Assembly (NCBI GenBank): GCA_025998955.1
Contig: AP024676.1
Coordinates: forward strand, 2,232,001 to 2,296,000
DNA length: 64,000 nt
Direction of reading: 5' to 3'
Source: Candidatus Roseilinea sp.
GTDB lineage: Bacteria > Chloroflexota > Anaerolineae > J036 > Brachytrichaceae
The first letter of the stretch is position 1. Each line of letters opens with the position of its first letter. Below are positions 42,939-50,707 of this stretch, in pieces. The notes beneath the pieces were generated by a model that had not been told where the DNA came from, searched no databases, and saw only the letters and a program-made list of their open reading frames with translations. Made by a program: the position numbers and the translations under genes.

Positions 42939-43899
42939 CGTAATACACCCACTTGCGCGACGCGTATACCTGGATCAGCGTGAAAGCGATCAGAATGACC
43001 GCCAGGATCCACGCCAGCGCGCTGCCGTAGCCCATGCGGAAGTTCTGGAAGGCCTCGTTGTAGATGTGCAGCACGAAGAACCACGTAGCGTACGACGGCC
43101 CACCTTGCGTGGCTACCCACGCCGTGGTGAACACCTTCAGTGCCGCGATGATGGCCAGCACCAAGTTGAAGAAGATGGTCGGCGAGAGCATGGGCAAGGT
43201 GATCTTGCGGAACTTCGCCCAGGCGCTGGCGCCGTCAATCGAAGCAGCCTCGTAGTATTCGTTCGGGATCCCCTGCAAGCCGGCCAGGAAGATCAGCATC
43301 GTGTTACCACCCACTGCCGCCCACACATTGATGATGGTGACCGATAAGAGCGCCGTGTCCCGCGTAGCCAGCCAGCCGGGCGGGTCGGCTACGCCCAGCG
43401 CGCGGAGCACCGCATTCACCGGACCCATTCGCGGCTGCAAGATGGCCATCCACAACACTGTGAGCGCAACCGCCGGGATGAGATGCGGGATGTAGAACAG
43501 GGTGCGGAAGAACGTCGTTCCTTTCAGCTTCTGATTGAGCAGCAACGCCAGCGCCAGCGAACCAACGATCGCCGACGGCACGAACATCAGCGTGAAGAGG
43601 AAGGTGCGCCCTAACGACGGCCAGAAGAGATCGTCCTTGTTGAAGGCACGGTCGTAGTTGGCCAGGCCAATAAACTTGGGCGGGCTGAGGATGGCATACT
43701 CGGTGAAGCCGAAGTACAGCGACGCCAAGATCGGCCCACCGAAGAAGAAGATCAGGCCGAGCACCCATGGCAACGCGAACAGATAGCCCCACAATGCGCG
43801 GTGGGTCTGCACGGCGGTTTGTGCGCCAACCAACCTCGCAAGCAAAGACGGGTGCGGCTGGGCACGAGCGGGCGTGATCACACGAGCATCGGTTCCCAA
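42928..43899 (-). CDS. CUT1 sugar ABC permease (MalF/UgpA-like)
   Basis: 323 aa, first gene of the minus-strand sugar operon, 120 nt downstream of a consensus promoter at 44020-44047. Multi-spanning; EAA loop PNEYYEAASIDGASAWAKF; N-terminal ALPWVLGLIFFFGGPILASLYFGF and C-terminal ALAWILAVILIAFTLIQVYAS segments are as in UgpA-type permeases. Confidence 0.92.
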   Translation of the reverse strand: MGTDARVITPARAQPHPSLLARLVGAQTAVQTHRALWGYLFALPWVLGLIFFFGGPILASLYFGFTEYAILSPPKFIGLANYDRAFNKDDLFWPSLGRTFLFTLMFVPSAIVGSLALALLLNQKLKGTTFFRTLFYIPHLIPAVALTVLWMAILQPRMGPVNAVLRALGVADPPGWLATRDTALLSVTIINVWAAVGGNTMLIFLAGLQGIPNEYYEAASIDGASAWAKFRKITLPMLSPTIFFNLVLAIIAALKVFTTAWVATQGGPSYATWFFVLHIYNEAFQNFRMGYGSALAWILAVILIAFTLIQVYASRKWVYYDGD

Positions 43900-44019
43900 A
43901 GCGCGAGCCTCCTCATCCGGGTTCTTGCGAAATTCTCATCTCCCCTGCTCTGCGACATCGAGCGCGATGAAGGTGGATTGACGAGAGCGTGTCGAGGGGC
44001 AAATCCTGGACTTGAACGG

Positions 44020-44047
44020 AGTATAGAAACGTTGCAATCAATGTCAA
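44020..44047 (-). promoter_or_regulatory. Consensus promoter with LacI-type operator (sugar operon 1)
   Basis: Minus strand: TTGACA (44042-44047), 16 nt, TATACT (44020-44025). Inside the spacer lies TGCAACGTTTCT (44025-44036), close to the LacI/GalR-type palindrome TGNAACGTTNCA. A repressor bound there would block the polymerase directly. No LacI-family gene is present in the window. The rest of 43900-44167 holds no supported gene. Confidence 0.7.
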
Positions 44048-44167
44048 GCCTGCGGATGCTGCGGCGGAGTGTAGAGGAGTCACACGCTCGATGCAAGACG
44101 TTGGGGTTTCCCCAGGAGAAACATCGGCATCTTTCCATCTCCTGCGCGTTCGATCAGGCTTTGTTCC

Positions 44168-45370
44168 GTGCTCGAAATTGCTGCCATCTGCACGACCTAC
44201 TTTCCCGCATCGCACGCCGACGTCATCGTATCGCGCTGGCTGGAGCCGCACCCGACCGACGCCCGCTGGGGATGGCAACCGCGCACCCAGATCGCCTCGC
44301 TGTATATCGCTCAACTACGCTCCGACCTCCGGCTGCTGGACACGCCCCGTTCGCAATCGCGCAACCTCGGGTTCAACCCTGACCTGGAGCTGGGGCAGCC
44401 GATCGCCCGCGCGCATGGCGTGCCGATGTTCGGCTCTATCCGCGAGGCCCTGACACTCGGCGGCCAATCTCTCGCCGTGGACGGCGTCTTGCTCATCGGC
44501 GAGCACGGCGACTATCCGACAAATGCGCTGGGGCAGAAGCTGTATCCGCGCAAAGAATTCTTTGACGAAATCGTCGCCGTGTTTCGCGAATCCGGCCGTT
44601 GCGCGCCGGTGTTCTGCGACAAGCACCTTTCGTGGAACGACGACTGGGCGCAGGCGATGGTTGCCGTCGGGCGTGAGCTGGGCTTCCCGCTCATGGCCGG
44701 ATCGTCGCTGCCCTACTCCTTTAAGCTCAAGCCGCCGTTGCCTGCCGGCGCCGAGCTGGGCGAAGGCGTGGCCGTGTTCTACGGCGGCGCCGAGGTGTAC
44801 GGCTTCCACAGCCTGGAGGCCATGCAGGCCTTCGTCGAGGCGCGCGCCGGCGGCGAGCGCGGCATTCGCGCGATCACCGCCTATCGCGGCGACGACGTAT
44901 GGGAGGCAATGGCGCAAGGTGTCTGGTCACGCGACTTGTTCGAGGCTGCACTGGCGACCTGTCAGAATGTCGCGCCCGGTGATATGCGCCAGAATGCCCA
45001 TCGCTCACCCTCTCCTCATGACCCATGGGGCAGCCCAACCGCCTTCGTCTTCGAGCATGCCGACGGCCTGCGCACGGCGCATATTCAGCTTGATGGGCAC
45101 ATTCAGGATTTCGCTATTGCCATTCAGCGGCGCGACGGCAAGATCCATGCCGACCGCTGGGCAGCCGGTGGACCAGAGGACTTCTACGGGCACTTTGCGG
45201 CGCTCAACGCTAAAATCCAGGAGATGTTCCTCACCGGACGCGCCCCCGTGCCGATCGAGCGTAACCTACTGACCAGCGTGGCCATCGCCGCCTGCATGCA
45301 AGCGCTGACCATACCCGGCCAACGGATCGAGACACCAAGGCTGCAGATCGCCTATCAACCACAGCTATGA
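44168..45370 (+). CDS. Conserved protein of unknown function, linked to sugar genes
   Basis: 400 aa from GTG 44168. No cofactor motif is evident at the N terminus (LEIAAICTTYFPASHADVIV). A central block GVLLIGEHGDYPTNALGQKL precedes RCAPVFCDKHLSWNDDWA. The protein resembles proteins that sit beside Gfo/Idh/MocA oxidoreductases in sugar-degradation clusters but lacks a clear GxGxxG. I cannot assign a reaction. Its stop overlaps the start of the GroEL paralogue (ATGA), so translation is coupled. It is divergent from sugar operon 1. Confidence 0.6.
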   Translation: MLEIAAICTTYFPASHADVIVSRWLEPHPTDARWGWQPRTQIASLYIAQLRSDLRLLDTPRSQSRNLGFNPDLELGQPIARAHGVPMFGSIREALTLGGQSLAVDGVLLIGEHGDYPTNALGQKLYPRKEFFDEIVAVFRESGRCAPVFCDKHLSWNDDWAQAMVAVGRELGFPLMAGSSLPYSFKLKPPLPAGAELGEGVAVFYGGAEVYGFHSLEAMQAFVEARAGGERGIRAITAYRGDDVWEAMAQGVWSRDLFEAALATCQNVAPGDMRQNAHRSPSPHDPWGSPTAFVFEHADGLRTAHIQLDGHIQDFAIAIQRRDGKIHADRWAAGGPEDFYGHFAALNAKIQEMFLTGRAPVPIERNLLTSVAIAACMQALTIPGQRIETPRLQIAYQPQL

Positions 45371-47001
45371 GACGACGAGGCGGCAAGACTCTACTGGTCG
45401 GCGCGCGTGAGTCGCTCCACGAGGGCATGACGTTACTGGCCGCGGCCGTCGAACCGACGCTCGGCCCACTAGGCCGGCTGGTGGCCATCGAACGCGAGAC
45501 CAACCCCAGGACAAAAGCCCCCGACCTGCTCAACGATGGCGCAACCATCGCCCGGCGCATCTGGGCGCTGCCCGATCGCTGGCAGACCATGGGGCTGCTC
45601 ATGGCGCGCCACGCTGCGGCGCAAGTCGAAGAAGCCGTGGGCAACGGCGGCAGCACGACTATCGTGCTTGCCCACGCCATCATGACCGAAGGGCTACGGC
45701 ACATCGCCGCCGGTTGCGACCCCATGCGCTTACGGCGCGGGCTGGAGCGCGCGCTGCCGGTGGCGTTGCAGGCCATCGAACGCACGGCGCGTCCGCTGCA
45801 AGACGATCAGCATATCCTTTCGCTGGCCGGTGCGATCACCGGCCGCGACGACCTGGCGCGACTCATCCACGAGTGCTTTGATGTGGTGGGCCCGCATGGC
45901 GTGATCGAGGTGCGGCCCGGCCACGGCGTCGCGCACGATCGGGAATACATCCAGGGCGTATTGTGGAATGAAGGGTGGAAGTCCTCACACTTCGTCACCC
46001 AAGGCGGCGCAGCGGTGCTCGAACGGCCCTACATTCTATTCGCCACACATCGCCTGACGAAAGCAGCGCAGCTCGCCCCACTGATGAGCGCGTTGATCGA
46101 AGCGAACGAAGCGCGCAACGAGCAGCGCGGGCTGGTCGTCATCGCCTTCGCCATCGAGAGCGATGCGCTCAACATCCTGGTGACGAACAAGGTGCGCGGC
46201 GTGCTGCCGGCGTTGGCCATCCACGCGCCCGGCGCGGGCAACGACCGGTTCGAGATCCTCAATGATCTGGCGACGTTGTGCGGCGGCAAGCTCTTTGCCG
46301 AAGAAGCGGGCGACCGCGTGGAATCGGCCCGGCTGGCTGATTTGGGACAGGCCGACGAGGTGAACGCTATCCGCTCCGCATTCACGATCACCGGCGGCAA
46401 GGGGCGGCCGGCAGCCATCCGTCAGCGCATCGCCGAGATCCGCCGGTCGCTTGCCCACGCGACCGGCAATGCCGAGCGCGACCGCCTGACCGAACGCATC
46501 GGCAAGTTGCTGGGCGGCGTCGCGTTGCTACGCGTGGGCGGCGCTACCGAAGCCGAGCGGTCTCACCTGATGCAGCGCGCCGAAGAAGCGGTGCGCACGA
46601 TCCGCATCGGCATGGAGGGTGGCTTGGTCGCCGGCGGCGGCGCGGCTTTCCTGGCAGCCGTGCCGGCCTTGCAGCAGCTCGAACTGGAAGGCGACGAAGC
46701 GCGCGCAAGCGCCATGCTGCGCCACGCCTTGCTGGTGCCTATGTCGGCGTTGATCCGCAACGCCGGCTACGAACCCGCGCCTGTCATCCATGAGGTAACG
46801 GCGCGAGGGACGGGGTTCGGCTTCGACGTGCGGGCCGGCGCCGTGGTTGACATGTGGGCAGCCAACATCGTGGATCCGCTTCGCCTGGTGACCACGGCGT
46901 TGCGCGCGGCGACAAGCTGCGCGGCGATGGCGCTGACGACCGAAGCGCTGGTGCACAAGCCGCGCTCGGTGCGCGACGACGGCGTGATGTTGAATCCTTG
47001 A
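45367..47001 (+). CDS. Divergent GroEL/Cpn60 paralogue with altered ATPase residues
   Basis: 544 aa, same length and domain order as GroEL (equatorial, intermediate, apical). TLGPLGRLV matches the TLGPKGRNV block, LLNDGATIARRI keeps GroEL Asp52 (here D57), and GGLVAGGGAAFLA is the conserved EGIVAGGG region. The GDGTTT loop reads GNGGSTT (N93 in place of GroEL Asp87), and the DDALHATR segment reads EEAVRTIR (E406-E407 in place of Asp397-398). Both residues that drive ATP hydrolysis are therefore altered. The Gly/Met-rich tail of GroEL is missing and no groES is adjacent. Probably a specialised or ATPase-slow chaperonin; client unknown. Confidence 0.85.
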   Translation: MRRRGGKTLLVGARESLHEGMTLLAAAVEPTLGPLGRLVAIERETNPRTKAPDLLNDGATIARRIWALPDRWQTMGLLMARHAAAQVEEAVGNGGSTTIVLAHAIMTEGLRHIAAGCDPMRLRRGLERALPVALQAIERTARPLQDDQHILSLAGAITGRDDLARLIHECFDVVGPHGVIEVRPGHGVAHDREYIQGVLWNEGWKSSHFVTQGGAAVLERPYILFATHRLTKAAQLAPLMSALIEANEARNEQRGLVVIAFAIESDALNILVTNKVRGVLPALAIHAPGAGNDRFEILNDLATLCGGKLFAEEAGDRVESARLADLGQADEVNAIRSAFTITGGKGRPAAIRQRIAEIRRSLAHATGNAERDRLTERIGKLLGGVALLRVGGATEAERSHLMQRAEEAVRTIRIGMEGGLVAGGGAAFLAAVPALQQLELEGDEARASAMLRHALLVPMSALIRNAGYEPAPVIHEVTARGTGFGFDVRAGAVVDMWAANIVDPLRLVTTALRAATSCAAMALTTEALVHKPRSVRDDGVMLNP

Positions 47002-47023
47002 TCGGATGTCGAGTTTGCAAAAG

Positions 47024-47080
47024 CGTTTCTCCGAAGGAAACGATCACGTGTTTATCAAACCACGCGTCAACTAGTAGACT
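47024..47080 (+). promoter_or_regulatory. Promoter and inverted repeat of sugar operon 2
   Basis: TTATCA (47052-47057), 17 nt, TAGACT (47075-47080), giving a leader of about 80 nt before ATG 47168. Just upstream is an inverted repeat cgtttc (47024-47029) / gaaacg (47037-47042). The word TGCAA..CGTTTCT here resembles the operator of sugar operon 1, with 3 nt more between the halves. Confidence 0.5.
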
Positions 47081-47167
47081 CCTGCGCACGACTCTCGGCC
47101 GAGATCGCCGGAGATTTTTAGCTGTTTGAGCAACCAAAGCCCTAAACTTCCCTGGGAGGATCAAAAG

Positions 47168-48709
47168 ATGAGCCATAAATCACTCACCCGTCGCCAGTTT
47201 CTAAGGGGTCTCGGCGTGGCAGCCGGCATCGGCACTATGGCTACTTTGTTGGCTGCTTGCGGTGGCGCTGCTGCCCCGCCCTCGGACGCCGGCCAGGCTC
47301 CTGCTGCGCCAACAACCACTCAGTATTTCATGGGCTTCGAGGCCGCGAACAAGGAGCAATGGGCGCGCATCCCGGCCGATCATAAGAAAGGCACACTGGT
47401 TAGCGAGAAAGACTGGTATCAGATCCTCGGCGACGCGCCAAAAGAGCCGATCGTCATCGCAGGCTTCAAAGGCGGATGGGGCGAGCTGTGGATTGACGCC
47501 GTGATTGAGAGCATGAAGGCTGACTTCCCCAACATCCAGATCGAGAAGGACTTCGATCCACGCATCTGGGAAAAGATGAAGCCGCGCCTGGTTGCCGGAG
47601 AAGTGCCCGATTGGATGTACTATGTCATCGGCCCCTGGGGTGGTGAGTGGAAGAAGGGCATTGAGGAGAAGGTGATGGTGCCTTGCGACTTCCTGCTTGA
47701 CGTCGAGGCCTTCGGCATATCAGGCAAGCGCGTTGCCGAGGTGATCCAGCCTGGCGCGCTGGCCGCCGCCAACGCCAACCTCACCGACGCGCAATGGACG
47801 ATGCCCCTGTCCTTGTCGGTGTATGGCCTTTACTACAACGTGGACATGTTCGAGAAAAACGGCTGGAAGGCGCCGGACCAACTGAGCTACGAGGAATTCC
47901 TCGAGCAAAACAAGAAGATCAAAGCGGCCGGGATTGCGCCGTTCACCTACGCGGGCAAGTATCCGGGCTACTGGGAATTCGGCTTTCTCCAATCACTTTG
48001 GCACAAGAAAGCGGGCGAGAAAGCCTTTTGCGATATGGATAACCTCGTCCCTGGCGCGTTCTTGAACCCCGATTTAGCCTGGGGCATTGAGCAAGTCCAG
48101 AGCTTCTTCAAGAACGACTGGATTTACCCCGGCTCAGACGCCCTATCGCACACCGAGTCTCAGCAGGTGTTTGTGGATGGCAAGGCCGCCATGATCCCGA
48201 ATGGCTCGTGGATGCCCAACGAGCAACGTGAGACGACGCCCCCAGACTTCCGCATGGCGTTCAGCGGCATTCCGATGCCGTCGGACGGCAAAGGCTACAA
48301 GGACGCGATTGCCTACGACCGCGGCGCTGCCGAGCTACAAGTGGGCAACGGCAAGAACCCACTGTGGGGCATGGAGGTGATGCGCCGCATCTACTCGCCG
48401 ACCGCGCAGCGCATCTGGGCCGAACAGATCGGTTCGCCCAACGCCATGATCAGTGTGGTCAAAGACGTTAAGCCAACGCCGGCCTGGGAGAGCGCAGCCA
48501 AGGCAATCGAGCGCGCACAAGGTCACAACATCGTGCTGAACTACGGCGCTTGGTATCCGGAACTCGCCAAACAGTGGAACGACGCAATCGGCGATATCGT
48601 CACCGGCAAGATCGCGCCGATGGACGCGCTGCAGTTGCTCGAGCAGGGTGCACAGTTGATCCGAGACAACCCCGACATCAAGAAGCTGACGCGGGAGTGC
48701 AAGGCGTGA
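47168..48709 (+). CDS. Extracellular sugar-binding lipoprotein (family 1), operon 2
   Basis: 513 aa from ATG 47168, 6 nt after gggagga. Twin-arginine/lipobox signal: TRRQFLRGLGVAAGIG then LLAACGG. The mature part has SMKADFPNIQIEKDF and WTMPLSLSVYGLYYN, and ends with long Trp/Gly-rich segments typical of oligosaccharide-binding family 1 proteins. Two permeases follow after a strong hairpin. Substrate unknown; no ATPase gene in the operon. Confidence 0.9.
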   Translation: MSHKSLTRRQFLRGLGVAAGIGTMATLLAACGGAAAPPSDAGQAPAAPTTTQYFMGFEAANKEQWARIPADHKKGTLVSEKDWYQILGDAPKEPIVIAGFKGGWGELWIDAVIESMKADFPNIQIEKDFDPRIWEKMKPRLVAGEVPDWMYYVIGPWGGEWKKGIEEKVMVPCDFLLDVEAFGISGKRVAEVIQPGALAAANANLTDAQWTMPLSLSVYGLYYNVDMFEKNGWKAPDQLSYEEFLEQNKKIKAAGIAPFTYAGKYPGYWEFGFLQSLWHKKAGEKAFCDMDNLVPGAFLNPDLAWGIEQVQSFFKNDWIYPGSDALSHTESQQVFVDGKAAMIPNGSWMPNEQRETTPPDFRMAFSGIPMPSDGKGYKDAIAYDRGAAELQVGNGKNPLWGMEVMRRIYSPTAQRIWAEQIGSPNAMISVVKDVKPTPAWESAAKAIERAQGHNIVLNYGAWYPELAKQWNDAIGDIVTGKIAPMDALQLLEQGAQLIRDNPDIKKLTRECKA

Positions 48710-48801
48710 AGCAACGGTGATCTCACACCTACACTGAACGCAGCAGCATTACGATTCATCTGTCGCGATCCGAATTGAAGCGGCGCGTGACGGATAATGA
48801 C

Positions 48802-48842
48802 GTGAGCCAAGCTCCCGCGTGCTTCAACCGAGCTTGGCTCAC
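48802..48842 (+). promoter_or_regulatory. 13-bp hairpin between binding protein and permease genes
   Basis: Perfect arms GTGAGCCAAGCTC (48802-48814) and GAGCTTGGCTCAC (48830-48842) with a 15-nt loop, 18 nt before the permease start. In many ABC operons such a structure protects the binding-protein mRNA or attenuates read-through so the binding protein is made in excess. Confidence 0.65.
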
Positions 48843-48860
48843 ATTCATTCCGAGGTGCAC

Positions 48861-49781
48861 ATGAGCGTCAGAACGCAGAAGTATGTTTTCGCCGCATCAT
48901 TTTTGCTGCCGGCGGTGATCCTCTACACCGTGTTCGTGCTCTATCCGGCAATCCAGGGCATCGAGATCAGTTTCTACAAGTGGTCCGGGCTCTCGATGAA
49001 TCGCACGTGGGTCGGCCTGGCCAACTTCGCGCGATTCTTCCGCGAGCTGACCGCACCCAACGACTTCTTCAACATCCGCAACTACCTTGGTCGCAATGTC
49101 TTCATCTTCTTCTTCGGCCTGGCAGCCATCTTCCTCGGCCTGGTCTGCGCAGCCCTGATTCACGCCAAACCGCGCGGCGCCAATCTGTTTCGGGTCACCT
49201 ATTTCTTCCCGCGCGTGCTCGCCATCCCGGCCATCGCCCTGCTCTGGTCTATGGTGCTGCACCCCGACTACGGTTTGGTCAACAGTGGCCTGCGAGCCAT
49301 CGGCCTGGAAGCGCTGGCCAAGCCCTGGTGGAGCCTACAAGAGGAAATGCCCCTCCAACGCCTGGGCGTTTGGACGATGGGGTTCGTTGGCATTTGGGCG
49401 GCGCTGGGATGGTACATGATTCTCTTCCTGGCAACGATCCAGAACGTGCCTCCAGAATATACAGAAGCGGCGCTGATTGACGGTGCAACCAAAAGTCAGA
49501 CGTTCTTCCTAGTCACCATTCCCCTGATTTGGGAGACCTTGCGCACGACGATCGTGTTCGCGGTCATGGGCATGTTCTTCGTGTTCGACTTGGCCTTCAT
49601 CTTGTTCGAACAGAACGCCAACAAGAACTCCGACATGATCGCCCATTACTACTACTGGCAAGCATTCGGCGCGAACAACTGGGGATACTCATCTGCAATC
49701 GTCACGGTGATGTTCCTGGTCACGATTGCGTTGACGATCGGGACTTTCTTCGCACTCAAGCGGGAGAGCGTGCAGTACTGA
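48861..49781 (+). CDS. CUT1 sugar ABC permease (MalF/UgpA-like), operon 2
   Basis: 306 aa from ATG 48861 with gaggtg upstream. N-terminal FLLPAVILYTVFVLYPAIQ, central EAA loop PPEYTEAALIDGATKSQTF, and several further hydrophobic segments. Overlaps the next permease start by one base (TGATG). Confidence 0.92.
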   Translation: MSVRTQKYVFAASFLLPAVILYTVFVLYPAIQGIEISFYKWSGLSMNRTWVGLANFARFFRELTAPNDFFNIRNYLGRNVFIFFFGLAAIFLGLVCAALIHAKPRGANLFRVTYFFPRVLAIPAIALLWSMVLHPDYGLVNSGLRAIGLEALAKPWWSLQEEMPLQRLGVWTMGFVGIWAALGWYMILFLATIQNVPPEYTEAALIDGATKSQTFFLVTIPLIWETLRTTIVFAVMGMFFVFDLAFILFEQNANKNSDMIAHYYYWQAFGANNWGYSSAIVTVMFLVTIALTIGTFFALKRESVQY

Positions 49782-50698
49782 TGGCCGAGACGACTACTCC
49801 AACCCTATCCACCGCTTCGGCATCGCGACGCCAAAGCGGACAACTTTCGGCAGCGACCGTGGTCAACCGGATCGGCTGGATCGTCGCCCAGGTGCTTTTG
49901 TGGCTGTTCTTCGCCAGCGTCGCTTTCCCGATCCTGTGGACGATCATGACTTCGTTCAAGACCAGCCGGGAGTTGTTCACCAATCCGTGGGCGCTCCCCG
50001 CCGTGCCCCAAATCGCCAACTACGTCAAGGCGTGGAACGAGATGAAAGTAGGCACCTACTTCCTCAACAGCGTGTTTGTCAGCTTCAGCAGCCTAGCGAT
50101 CACCATGTTGTTAGGAAGCATGGCGGCCTACGTCATTGCGAGGGTGAACATTAAGATCAATCGTCCGCTCTATTTCTTCTTCCTGGCCGGTTGGCTGATC
50201 CCTTATTTCCTTACCTTCATCCCTGCCTGGTTCTTACACCGACAACTCGGCACGATCAGCAAGGACGGCGGCCACTTGGCGCTGATCATCCAGTATGCGG
50301 CTGGTTCGCTTCCCTTCACCATCTTCTTCCTTTACGCGTTCTTCAAGACGCTGCCGCGTGAGCTCGAAGAATCGGCCATCATAGACGGTGCCAATCCCTA
50401 CCAGGTGTTCTTCAAGGTCATGTTGCCGCTGGCCAAGTCGGGCATCTTAACCGTGGGCATTTTCAACTTCATCGGCATCTGGAACGAGTATCCCTGGGCG
50501 CTCGTCACCATCTCGCGCGATGAACTCAAAACGCTGCCGCTCGGACTGGCCAATTTGCTTCAGCGCTCCCAATACCAGACCGACTGGGGCGCAATGTTCG
50601 CCGGATTCGTCATCACACTCGTGCCAACCTTCGTCGTCTATGCGATCTACCAAGCACGCTTGACCGAGGGTATCACCGTGGGTGCGCTCAAAGGGTAG
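49781..50698 (+). CDS. CUT1 sugar ABC permease (MalG/UgpE-like), operon 2
   Basis: 305 aa from ATG 49781. The N terminus is polar, then FFASVAFPILWTIMTSFKTS. EAA loop PRELEESAIIDGANPYQVFF. The C terminus EGITVGALKG matches the family end. Translationally coupled to the previous permease. Confidence 0.93.
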   Translation: MAETTTPTLSTASASRRQSGQLSAATVVNRIGWIVAQVLLWLFFASVAFPILWTIMTSFKTSRELFTNPWALPAVPQIANYVKAWNEMKVGTYFLNSVFVSFSSLAITMLLGSMAAYVIARVNIKINRPLYFFFLAGWLIPYFLTFIPAWFLHRQLGTISKDGGHLALIIQYAAGSLPFTIFFLYAFFKTLPRELEESAIIDGANPYQVFFKVMLPLAKSGILTVGIFNFIGIWNEYPWALVTISRDELKTLPLGLANLLQRSQYQTDWGAMFAGFVITLVPTFVVYAIYQARLTEGITVGALKG

Positions 50699-50707
50699 TG
50701 CCAAATC

